Source: Prevotella sp. (lineage in GTDB: Bacteria; Bacteroidota; Bacteroidia; Bacteroidales; Bacteroidaceae). From it: 5,705 nucleotides of DNA. Position 1 is the stretch's first letter. Every line of letters starts with the position of its first letter. Shown here in pieces: positions 1 to 5,705 of the stretch. Under the pieces are notes generated by a model that had not been told where the DNA came from, searched no databases, and saw only the letters and a list, made by a program, of their open reading frames with translations. The DNA is taken from positions 1-5,705 of the forward strand of contig JAFRMM010000081.1 in NCBI GenBank assembly GCA_017430675.1, given 5' to 3'. The position numbers and the translations under genes are program-made.

Positions 1-2
1 CA

Positions 3-1760
3 GGTCAGTTCCACGACTTCCTGCTCTCCTTCCCCTGGGCGATCAGTATCGTGCTCTTCATCTCGATGATCATTGCGCAGACGCTGCTGCCCATCCTGCA
101 GTACTTCTTCATCAAGGAACCCATCGAGGCTGCCAAGCCGAAGGACGGCAAGAAGCCCTTCAACCTGCTTGACGTGATGGACAAGTATTACAAGATCCTG
201 CTGGCGTGGTGCTTCCGTCATCCGTGGGCGACCATTGCGATAGGTGCAGGCGGTTTCGTCATCGGTTGTATGATGTTCCTCAAGATCCCTCAGAAGATGA
301 TGCCTATCGCCGACCGTGACCAGTTTGCCGTAGAGATCTACCTGCCCCTCGGTACCACCATCGAGCGTACCACGGCCGTGGCCGACTCGCTGGAGCACAT
401 GATCGGCAAGGACGAGCGCGTGGTGGGTATCGCCTCCTTCAAGGGTTGTGCGTCGCCCCGCTTCCATACCTCTTACGCCCCTCAGTTTGCGGATGAGAGT
501 TATGCGCAGTTTATCGTGAATACCACGAGCAATGAGGCTACTGTGGAGTTGATCAATGAGTGTACGGAGAAATACAGTAAGATGTTCCCTGAGGCGTATG
601 TGAAGATCAAACAGTTGAGTTTCAGCAGTTGTGCCGTACCCATCGAGGTGCGCTTGAAGAGCAACGACCTCAGTGAACTGAAAAACTATTCCGACAGCAT
701 TGTGCAGATCCTGCGCCAGATGCCGGAACTGATGCTCGTGCGCAGTAACATGCTGGAGCCTCTGGCCACCACCCGCATCAAGATCGATGACGAGAAGGCC
801 AGCCGACTGGGTATCACCAATGAGGATGTGGAACTGCAGATGGCGTTCCGCTATGGTGAGGGGCTCACCGTCAGCACGGCGTGGGAAGGTGACTATGACA
901 TGAACGTGAAACTGAAGACCGAGGATGCCGACCAGGCTACGAAGCAGGATGTGATGGACGAGTTGATTCCGATCGGTATCTCTGCTGCCCTCCCCACTAA
1001 TTTCGATGAGTTGAAGAGTGTGGCTAATAGCGGCAGTTTCATGCCCAGCATCCCCCTGCGCCAGTTTGCCGAGGTCGTTCCCACCTGGCAGTATGGTCAG
1101 ATCTGCCACCGCAACGGTCTGCGCACCGTCACGGTGATGGCCGAAGTGGCCCGTGGTCAGAACGATGGTATCGTGACCAAGAAGATCATGGAGCGTCTGG
1201 CCGACTTCAAGTTGCCCGAGGGCATGCAGATAGAGTACGGTGGACAGTATGAGGCTGACAACGAGACTGGTCCCCAGATTGCCGGTGCCCTCGTGATGTC
1301 TGTGATGATCATCTTCTTCGTGCTGCTGTGGCATTTCAAGAATGTCAGCGAGGCCGTGCTGATCATGGTCTGCCTCACGCTCTGCGTGTTTGGTATGGCC
1401 GTCGGTCTGGTGATCCAGGGTGTGGAGTTCTCCATGACCAGTGTCTTGGGCTTCGTTTCGCTCATGGGTATCCTGGTGCGCAACGGCGTGATCCTCTTCG
1501 ACTATGCGGCGGAGGTGAAGGAACTGGAGCATCTCTCGCTGAAGGATTCCATCCACGTGGCAGCAGAGCGCCGTATGCGTCCGATCTTCCTGACATCTGC
1601 CGCTGCCTCCATGGGTGTGGTTCCGATGATCCTGGGCGGTAGTGCCCTTTGGGTGCCGATGGGTGCCGTCATCTGTTACGGTACGCTGATTACCATGTTC
1701 TTCATCCTGACCGTGATGCCGATCGCATACTGGAAGGTGATGGGGAAGAGTGAGAAATGA
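3..1760 (+). CDS. RND efflux permease (AcrB/NolG-type inner-membrane pump), C-terminal part, 5' truncated by window
   Basis: This is the inner-membrane, proton-driven pump of a tripartite efflux system. The frame is open from base 3, so GTG at 51 is an internal Val and not the start. The 585 residues present match the part of a ~1050-residue AcrB-type protein from TM6 onward. Numbering from base 3, TM6 is ~10-35 and TM7 ~75-93. The periplasmic porter and docking domain follows (~95-420), including APRF-like 'SPRF' near 152 and 'PIEVRLKSNDL' near 213. TM8-TM12 are ~425-447, 449-473, 477-504, 526-547 and 551-578. TM10 carries 'GILVRNGVILFDYA', where AcrB has its relay Lys940; here it is Arg493. 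TM11 keeps 'RRMRPIFLT', matching the AcrB R971-T978 stretch. The TM4 aspartates lie upstream of the window. The TolC partner gene follows 29 bp later. The family is certain; the substrate (drug, bile salt, lipid or metabolite) cannot be read from the sequence. Confidence 0.95.
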   Translation, partial: GQFHDFLLSFPWAISIVLFISMIIAQTLLPILQYFFIKEPIEAAKPKDGKKPFNLLDVMDKYYKILLAWCFRHPWATIAIGAGGFVIGCMMFLKIPQKMMPIADRDQFAVEIYLPLGTTIERTTAVADSLEHMIGKDERVVGIASFKGCASPRFHTSYAPQFADESYAQFIVNTTSNEATVELINECTEKYSKMFPEAYVKIKQLSFSSCAVPIEVRLKSNDLSELKNYSDSIVQILRQMPELMLVRSNMLEPLATTRIKIDDEKASRLGITNEDVELQMAFRYGEGLTVSTAWEGDYDMNVKLKTEDADQATKQDVMDELIPIGISAALPTNFDELKSVANSGSFMPSIPLRQFAEVVPTWQYGQICHRNGLRTVTVMAEVARGQNDGIVTKKIMERLADFKLPEGMQIEYGGQYEADNETGPQIAGALVMSVMIIFFVLLWHFKNVSEAVLIMVCLTLCVFGMAVGLVIQGVEFSMTSVLGFVSLMGILVRNGVILFDYAAEVKELEHLSLKDSIHVAAERRMRPIFLTSAAASMGVVPMILGGSALWVPMGAVICYGTLITMFFILTVMPIAYWKVMGKSEK

Positions 1761-1795
1761 GAAGTGAAAAGTAAATAGTGAATAGACAAATGAAA
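1747..1795 (+). repeat. Degenerate 7-nt tandem repeat across the RND/TolC gene junction
   Basis: Read in steps of seven from base 1747 the sequence is AGAGTGA, GAAATGA, GAAGTGA, AAAGTAA, ATAGTGA, ATAGACA, AATGAAA. The approximate consensus is (A/G)(A/T)AGTGA, and the match decays in the last two units. Because seven is not a multiple of three, the stop triplet in successive units falls in rotating frames: TGA 1751, TGA 1758 (the RND stop), TGA 1765, TAA 1772, TGA 1779. All three forward frames are therefore closed. The repeat fills the whole 29-bp gap and includes the last codons of the RND gene and the start of the TolC gene. Bases 1761-1800 are only 25% G+C by count, which suits an unstructured leader for the next start. 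Its function is unknown. Confidence 0.6.
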
Positions 1796-3133
1796 AAGAT
1801 ATTTTCCATCATCGTAGGTCTGGCATGCTGTGGTTCGGCTGCAGCCCAGCAGACCTACACCCTCGACCAACTGAAGCAGTTGGCCGTAGAAAACAACTAC
1901 AACCTCCGCTCTGCCCGTAGTGCCATCCAGCAGTCGAAGGAGCAGAAGAGTGAGGCGTTCACGAAGTATTTCCCCCAACTGATGGCTCCGGGTGCAGGTA
2001 TCACCATGAACAAATACCTGTTAGAGGCCGATCTCAGTCTGCCTGACGGGTTGGCAAGCCTGCTTCCGGCTGGCGTCAGTGCCGCATGGCCCACCCAGAT
2101 CGGCTATATGAAAAACGGTGTCATCGGCTCTGTCACTGCCGTACAGCCTGTCTTTATGGGCGGAGAGATCGTGAATGGCAACAGACTGGCAAAGGTCGGT
2201 GTTGAGGCCAGTGAGATCCAACTTGAAAACTCGGAAGACCAGGTGGAACTGACCACAGAGCAATACTACTGGCAGGTGGTGTCGATCAAGGAGAAACTGC
2301 AGACGCTGAACACCATCCATCAGATGCTGGCGGAGTTGGAGAAAGATGTGAGCAACGGGGTGCGCGTGGGTGCCGTGAACCGTAACGATCTGTTGCAGGT
2401 TCAACTGCGCAGAGGCGAAGTGGAAAGCATGCAGGTGGAAGCAGAGAACACACTGTCTACCATCAGTCAACTCCTGGCCCAGCACGTGGGTAAGGCTGAT
2501 GAGCCTATCGACGTGAGTGTGCCTGACGATCTGAGCAGTATGGGTAAGTCTGGTGAGCCCGCCTTGCCTGCCACCCTGCGCCAAGATCACCAGTCGGCCT
2601 TGAATGCCACACCGCAGTACCGTCTGTTGGAGAAGAATGTGGAGAGTCATCGGCTGCAGCACCTGATGAAGGTGGGAAGGAATATGCCTAAAGTGGGTGT
2701 CGGTGCCAACTACAACTGGAACAACTTCCTGAACGAGTCAGGTCGGGGCACGGGTATCCTCTTTGCCTTCGTCCATGTGCCTCTCAGTGGTTGGTGGGGC
2801 GGCTCGCATGCCATCAAAAAGGAGAAACTGGCGCTTGAGGATGCGCGTGAGCAGTTGAAGGACAATAGTCAGAAACTCATCATCCGTATGAACAGTGCCT
2901 GGGCTGCTGTGGAGACGAGTCACAAGAAACTGCTCATTGCCCACGATGCAGTGATACAGGCAGAAGAGAATCTGCGACTGAATAAGGACTACTATCGGGT
3001 GGGTAGCACCAAGATGAGCGACCTGCTGTTGGCTGAACAGCAGTATCAGCAGGCCTGCGACCGCTATACGGATGCCTACGCCGCCATGCAGACGAAGATG
3101 CTGGAGTACCGTCAGGCTACAGGACAGGAATAA
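1790..3133 (+). CDS. TolC-family outer-membrane efflux channel
   Basis: This encodes the outer-membrane exit duct of the RND system, a trimeric barrel with a long alpha-helical periplasmic tunnel. The product is 447 residues, close to the usual 430-490 for the family. I chose ATG 1790 over the in-frame GTG 1778 because it gives a compact signal peptide, MKKIFSIIVGLACCGSAAA, with likely cleavage between Ala19 and Gln20. The first half opens with the family pattern 'YTLDQLKQLAVENNYNLRSA' (23-42). The internal duplication typical of TolC shows as equivalent strand motifs, 'VQPVFMGGE' (118-126) and 'VHVPLSGWWGG' (328-338). Each is followed by a long charged, Gln/Glu-rich helix such as 'QLKDNSQKLIIRMNSAW' in the second half. 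A Cys13-Cys14 pair in the signal region is a poor lipobox, so a lipidated form is possible but less likely. It lies directly behind its permease gene, so the two are surely co-transcribed. Confidence 0.94.
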   Translation: MKKIFSIIVGLACCGSAAAQQTYTLDQLKQLAVENNYNLRSARSAIQQSKEQKSEAFTKYFPQLMAPGAGITMNKYLLEADLSLPDGLASLLPAGVSAAWPTQIGYMKNGVIGSVTAVQPVFMGGEIVNGNRLAKVGVEASEIQLENSEDQVELTTEQYYWQVVSIKEKLQTLNTIHQMLAELEKDVSNGVRVGAVNRNDLLQVQLRRGEVESMQVEAENTLSTISQLLAQHVGKADEPIDVSVPDDLSSMGKSGEPALPATLRQDHQSALNATPQYRLLEKNVESHRLQHLMKVGRNMPKVGVGANYNWNNFLNESGRGTGILFAFVHVPLSGWWGGSHAIKKEKLALEDAREQLKDNSQKLIIRMNSAWAAVETSHKKLLIAHDAVIQAEENLRLNKDYYRVGSTKMSDLLLAEQQYQQACDRYTDAYAAMQTKMLEYRQATGQE

Positions 3134-3139
3134 AAAGCA

Positions 3140-4375
3140 GTGAAAAGACTAAAACTAGGCATCGGGTTGGTGATCGTCATCGTGCTGGGCTGTTGGATGG
3201 CCTCACGCTGGCATACGTGGTTCGTGGAAGAGGATGAGGAGGCTTACGTCGTCTCGTCATCCCCTGCCCATGTGCTGCTGACCTTCGGCGATGCCCAGCC
3301 GCTGTCACGAAATGTGAGTTGGCAGGCGGATAGCGTCCTCCGTCCCTCATGGCTTGAACTCGTCTGTCTGGCTGACAGTGACACCATCCGTGTGGAGGCG
3401 CAGGGGGAGGTGTTCCGCTCACGTGGTGGTCAGGCTGCCTATTATATGGCCCGTCTGCGTGATCTTCAGGCTGGCACCCGTTATGCCTACCGTGCCGTTA
3501 CAGGCGAGAAGGCTTCTCCCTGGTACCAGTTTCGTACGCAGTCAGGCTCGACAGACAAGGTGGAGTTTCTGTATGTAGGTGATGTACAGGATTCCATCGG
3601 TGGTGAGGCTAACCGTTTCCTGCGTGAAGCCCTGGGTCGTCACCCCGAGAGTGAGTTCCTGGTCTGTGGCGGGGATCTGGCTGATGGCCCCCGACAGAGT
3701 TGCTGGGATGAGGCTTTCCGTGATATCGACAGTGTGGCGCAGGCGATGCCGCTGCTGGTTGTTGCGGGTAACCATGATTATCGGAAAGGGGTGATCCAGT
3801 GGCTGGAGCGCCGTTTTCCGTTGACCTTCTCCTACTTCCTGGATGCCAAGATCGCCGACAATCAGGTCTATACGCTCAACTACGGTCCTGTGCAGTTCTT
3901 CCTGCTTGACAGTAACCGAGAACTGCCTTATCTGCTGACCCAGCGTGACTGGCTGAAGGCGCAACTGGAACAGAGTCGGGCCCGTTGGAAGATCGTGGTG
4001 CTGCATCATCCGCTTTTCTCCATCAGGAGCAGGAGCCGTAACCTGATTCAGCGATGGGTGTTTAATGATTTACTGGAGGATTATGGTGTCGATCTGGTGC
4101 TGCAAGCCCACGAGCATGCCTATGCCCGTATGACGGCTCATGAAGGCGGACAGGCTGTGACGCCCGTCTATACCGTGAGTCACTGTTCGCCCAAGAACTA
4201 CGAGATCTATGAGAATGACCGTTATGACAAGTCCATCGCGTCGAGTCGATTCTATCAGACGGTCCGCATCTCTGGCGACACCCTCACGCTGACTGCCTAT
4301 GAGGTTTACCACCATTCGCTCTGCGACTCGCTGCAGATCATCAAGGACAAAAACAATGCAAAGATCATAGAATAA
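3140..4375 (+). CDS. Purple-acid-phosphatase-like metallophosphoesterase, N-terminally anchored, GTG start
   Basis: Predicted calcineurin-fold phosphoesterase of 411 residues acting outside the cytoplasm. GTG 3140 is the only reasonable start: the preceding in-frame codons are AAA, GCA and the channel gene's TAA. The N-terminus 'KRLKLGIGLVIVIVLGC' is a signal or anchor segment with a weak lipobox (VLGC, Cys18), so it may be a lipoprotein. Residues ~40-138 look like the beta-sandwich of purple acid phosphatases, ending 'RDLQAGTRYAYRAVTG...PWYQFRT'. The metal-site motifs then follow in order: 'VGDVQD' (Asp148), 'GGDLADG' (Asp179), 'AGNHDY' (Asn211, His212), 'VLHHP' (His289) and 'QAHEHAYAR' (His324, His326). 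In true purple acid phosphatases the second motif is GDxxY, whose Tyr binds Fe(III); here that position is Asp182. The last motif has Ala in place of the usual Gly of GHxH. The substrate is unknown; a phosphomonoester or diester is expected. Confidence 0.87.
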   Translation: MKRLKLGIGLVIVIVLGCWMASRWHTWFVEEDEEAYVVSSSPAHVLLTFGDAQPLSRNVSWQADSVLRPSWLELVCLADSDTIRVEAQGEVFRSRGGQAAYYMARLRDLQAGTRYAYRAVTGEKASPWYQFRTQSGSTDKVEFLYVGDVQDSIGGEANRFLREALGRHPESEFLVCGGDLADGPRQSCWDEAFRDIDSVAQAMPLLVVAGNHDYRKGVIQWLERRFPLTFSYFLDAKIADNQVYTLNYGPVQFFLLDSNRELPYLLTQRDWLKAQLEQSRARWKIVVLHHPLFSIRSRSRNLIQRWVFNDLLEDYGVDLVLQAHEHAYARMTAHEGGQAVTPVYTVSHCSPKNYEIYENDRYDKSIASSRFYQTVRISGDTLTLTAYEVYHHSLCDSLQIIKDKNNAKIIE

Positions 4376-4410
4376 TGACAATTATGAAAGTAGAATTAAT
4401 TCAATCAACT
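4361..4410 (+). other. A/T-rich start region with TAATG stop/start overlap between the two phosphoesterase genes
   Basis: The stop codon of the first phosphoesterase gene (TAA, 4373-4375) shares its last A with the ATG at 4375-4377, giving TAATG. Such overlaps commonly let ribosomes that finish one gene restart on the next, so the two enzymes are probably made in linked amounts. By count only 11 of these 50 bases are G or C, far below the flanking coding sequence. No purine-rich Shine-Dalgarno stretch precedes the ATG at the right distance, as expected for Bacteroidota. A second ATG at 4384 is an alternative start. Confidence 0.6.
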
Positions 4411-5220
4411 GGAAGGATCGCCCGAACGATAGTAGGGGGATTCCTCGTCCTTCTGCTCTCATCGTGTAGCGGTGTATTCGACATACACCCTTACGATGTG
4501 AACGTACATGGTGAGAAGGACATCAACGCGAAACAGATGAAAGTCATCGAGTCGAAGTTTGCCGACAAGAAGACCCTCCGCGTGGCCTTTATCAGCGATA
4601 CCCACCTGTGGCTCGCTGATGCCAAAGACCAGGTGGCAGACCTGAACAAGCGTGGTGACATCGACTTCGTGGTTCACTGTGGTGACTTGACGGATACCGC
4701 CACCAACGATGAGTTCGAGTGGTCGCGTGACATCCTCTACGGTCTGAACTATCCCTTCGTGGCCCTGATCGGTAACCACGACTTCCTGGGAACTGGCGAT
4801 CAGTCGTATGAGGTGATGTATGGCGCTTTCGATTTCTCGTTTATCGCTGGCCGTGTGAAGTTTCTCTGTCTGAACACGAATGCCACAGAGTATGATTATA
4901 TGGCTGCCGTGCCTAACTTCGACTACATGGAGGAGCAGTTCACGACGGATACCGACAAGTTCGACCGTACCGTTGTTATCATGCATGCATGCCCCTACAG
5001 CGACCAGTTTAATAATAATGTGTGTAAGGCCTTCCGTCGTTACCTCGACTTCGCGCCTGGCCTGATGTGCTGTGTCTATGGTCACGACCATAACGACACC
5101 GTATCAGATATCTATGGCGACGGTCTGATGTTCTATGGCATCGACTGTGCCCAGCACCGTAACTATCGTATCATGACTATAACAGAAGACGGCTATGAAA
5201 TGGAGCAGATTTTTTATTAG
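4375..5220 (+). CDS. CpdA-like calcineurin-fold metallophosphoesterase, predicted lipoprotein
   Basis: Predicted lipid-anchored phosphoesterase of 281 residues. From ATG 4375 the N-terminus reaches a hydrophobic stretch and a good lipobox, 'FLVLLLSSC', with Cys31 as the acylated residue; ATG 4384 would also serve. The catalytic domain starts near residue 68 and has every metal-binding motif: 'SDTH' (Asp75, His77), 'CGDLTD' (Asp104), 'GNHD' (Asn134, His135), 'MHACP' (His204) and 'GHDHN' (His237, His239). The D-x-H first motif and absence of an N-terminal beta-sandwich place it with class III/CpdA-like phosphodiesterases, not with its purple-acid-phosphatase-like neighbour. CpdA proper is a cytoplasmic cAMP phosphodiesterase; the lipobox makes that role unlikely, and the substrate should be periplasmic or external. 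The residues after Cys31 (SGVFD) do not form a clear surface-export signal, so inner or outer membrane placement is open. Its 3' end overlaps the next gene by 26 nt. Confidence 0.92.
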   Translation: MTIMKVELIQSTGRIARTIVGGFLVLLLSSCSGVFDIHPYDVNVHGEKDINAKQMKVIESKFADKKTLRVAFISDTHLWLADAKDQVADLNKRGDIDFVVHCGDLTDTATNDEFEWSRDILYGLNYPFVALIGNHDFLGTGDQSYEVMYGAFDFSFIAGRVKFLCLNTNATEYDYMAAVPNFDYMEEQFTTDTDKFDRTVVIMHACPYSDQFNNNVCKAFRRYLDFAPGLMCCVYGHDHNDTVSDIYGDGLMFYGIDCAQHRNYRIMTITEDGYEMEQIFY

Positions 5221-5705
5221 TACAGCGCTGCTGATGTGCAGTATGCACATGTCGGCTGCTGATAGCACCTATGTGGCAGATAGCGTCAAGGTGGTAGAGG
5301 TGCAGGAGAGTAAGTATGAGCAGCATCTGGATCGCAGGGCGAGAGCCTGGGCCTCACTGATTCCGACGCACTTCGTGATTCAGAATGCGGGTAATATGGG
5401 TGTCATCTCATTGGGTATCGGTTGGAGTTATGGTAAGAACAGGAAATGGGAGACGGAACTGCTTTTCGGTTATATCCCCCGTCATGACTCTTCGCGTGGA
5501 AAACTGACGACGACCTTGAAAGGTAACTATATCCCCTGGCGGATCGATCTGAACCCCAGTTCTGCACCTGCAGACACCCATTGGAAGTTCGAGCCCCTGA
5601 CCGTGAGCCTCTATCTGAATACGGTCTATGGTCATGAGTTCTGGAAGTCGCAGCCCAGTCGTTATCCCGACAAGTACTACGAGTTCATGTCGACCAAGTT
5701 CCGTC
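5195..5705 (+). CDS. Exported protein, probable outer-membrane beta-barrel, 3' truncated by window
   Basis: The frame starting at ATG 5195 stays open to the right edge (170 codons). It begins with a signal peptide, MKWSRFFISTALLMCSMHM followed by SAA, with likely cleavage between Ala22 and Asp23. Starting at the next in-frame ATG (5234) would destroy the hydrophobic core, so 5195 is preferred even though it lies inside the preceding gene. The mature part is polar at first (~23-55) and then shows short alternating strand-like stretches rich in Gly and aromatic residues, for example 'QNAGNMGVISLGIGWSYG', 'WETELLFGYIPRH' and 'FEPLTVSLYLNTVYG'. This is what a small outer-membrane barrel looks like. 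From memory it resembles uncharacterised Bacteroidales outer-membrane proteins, but I cannot name a family. Its overlap with the lipoprotein phosphoesterase gene suggests translational coupling. A partner or tethering role for that enzyme is conjecture. Confidence 0.75.
   Translation, partial: MKWSRFFISTALLMCSMHMSAADSTYVADSVKVVEVQESKYEQHLDRRARAWASLIPTHFVIQNAGNMGVISLGIGWSYGKNRKWETELLFGYIPRHDSSRGKLTTTLKGNYIPWRIDLNPSSAPADTHWKFEPLTVSLYLNTVYGHEFWKSQPSRYPDKYYEFMSTKFR
5227..5263 (+). repeat. Perfect 7-bp hairpin flanked by 9-bp direct repeats inside a signal-peptide coding region
   Basis: ATGTGCA (5234-5240) and TGCACAT (5244-5250) are exact reverse complements around a GTA loop. The direct repeat GCTGCTGAT occurs at 5227-5235 and 5255-5263 on either side, its first copy overlapping the stem by two bases. 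The structure begins 14 nt after the TAG of the lipoprotein phosphoesterase gene and lies over codons 14-19 of the outer-membrane protein gene. No T-run follows it on either strand, so it is not a standard terminator. It could slow ribosomes or protect an upstream mRNA end, or be chance. Confidence 0.45.

Noticed and set aside
1328..1642. Forward open frame of 104 codons inside the RND gene
   Set aside because: It overlaps TM8-TM11 of the permease in another frame and its product is Arg/Gly/Cys-rich, with no initiation context.
1778..1780. GTG 1778 as start of the TolC gene
   Set aside because: It would add MNRQ before a classic MKK signal peptide and lies inside the heptamer repeat; ATG 1790 is better.
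1741..1800. Bacteroidales promoter (TTTG and TAnnTTTG boxes) before the TolC gene or elsewhere
   Set aside because: By eye no TAnnTTTG occurs in any gene junction; the few TTTG strings lie inside coding sequence without the partner box.
1837..1846. GGCTGCAGCC palindrome in the TolC signal-peptide region
   Set aside because: A 10-base palindrome without a loop is expected by chance and encodes ordinary signal-peptide residues.
2021..2662. Long antisense open frame (213 codons) opposite the TolC gene
   Set aside because: It is His/Gln/Leu-rich low-complexity protein with no start context or recognisable domain; the codon bias of the sense gene keeps this frame open.
3131..3142. TolC gene and the GTG-started phosphoesterase as one gene split by a TAA
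   Set aside because: They are in the same frame, but both products have a complete domain set and the second has its own signal/anchor segment, so these are two genes.
4981..4992. ATGC repeated three times, encoding the motif with catalytic His204, as a phase-variation tract
   Set aside because: Three tetranucleotide units are too few for frequent slippage, and the Met-His-Ala-Cys it encodes is explained by the enzyme motif.
4459..5091. Long antisense open frame (210 codons) opposite the lipoprotein phosphoesterase gene
   Set aside because: The sense frame has every catalytic motif; the antisense product is Val/Ile/His-rich without features, a codon-bias shadow.
5210..5215. T6 run as a programmed frameshift joining the phosphoesterase to the outer-membrane protein
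   Set aside because: The next gene is in the +1 frame and has its own start and signal peptide; a -1 slip would not enter it.

Overview
The window looks like a Bacteroidales chromosome, most plausibly a Prevotellaceae-type gut or rumen species with roughly 50-55% GC. The evidence is the style of the proteins (a TolC relative with an MKK-type signal peptide, an LSSC lipoprotein, a small aromatic-rich outer-membrane protein). In addition, no start codon has a clear Shine-Dalgarno sequence; the starts lie in short A/T-rich patches instead. The genus is an inference and cannot be settled from this sequence alone.

All five genes are on the + strand and packed almost end to end. (1) 3-1760: the C-terminal half of an RND efflux permease, cut by the left window edge. 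(2) 1790-3133: its TolC-like outer-membrane channel. (3) 3140-4375: a purple-acid-phosphatase-like metallophosphoesterase with an N-terminal anchor, starting at GTG 6 nt after the channel gene. (4) 4375-5220: a second, CpdA-like metallophosphoesterase that is a predicted lipoprotein and shares one base with the preceding stop codon (TAATG). (5) 5195 to the right edge: the start of an exported, probably beta-barrel, outer-membrane protein overlapping gene 4 by 26 nt and cut by the window edge. No stretch longer than 30 bp lies between genes, and I see no RNA gene, CRISPR array, insertion sequence or terminator.

The first two genes are a recognisable efflux pair; the periplasmic adaptor (membrane fusion protein) is expected upstream, outside the window. 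The last three encode envelope proteins and appear to be on the same transcript: two different phosphoesterases, both apparently tethered to a membrane and facing the periplasm or cell surface, and an outer-membrane protein. A simple reading is one envelope operon in which export and hydrolysis of a phosphorylated compound are co-expressed, but functional coupling is only inferred from spacing.

Points worth checking are the efflux/phosphoesterase/barrel arrangement, the missing iron-binding tyrosine in the purple-acid-phosphatase-like enzyme, Arg in place of the usual Lys of the RND proton relay, a 7-nt periodic repeat between genes 1 and 2, and a perfect hairpin flanked by direct repeats just after the gene 4 stop.
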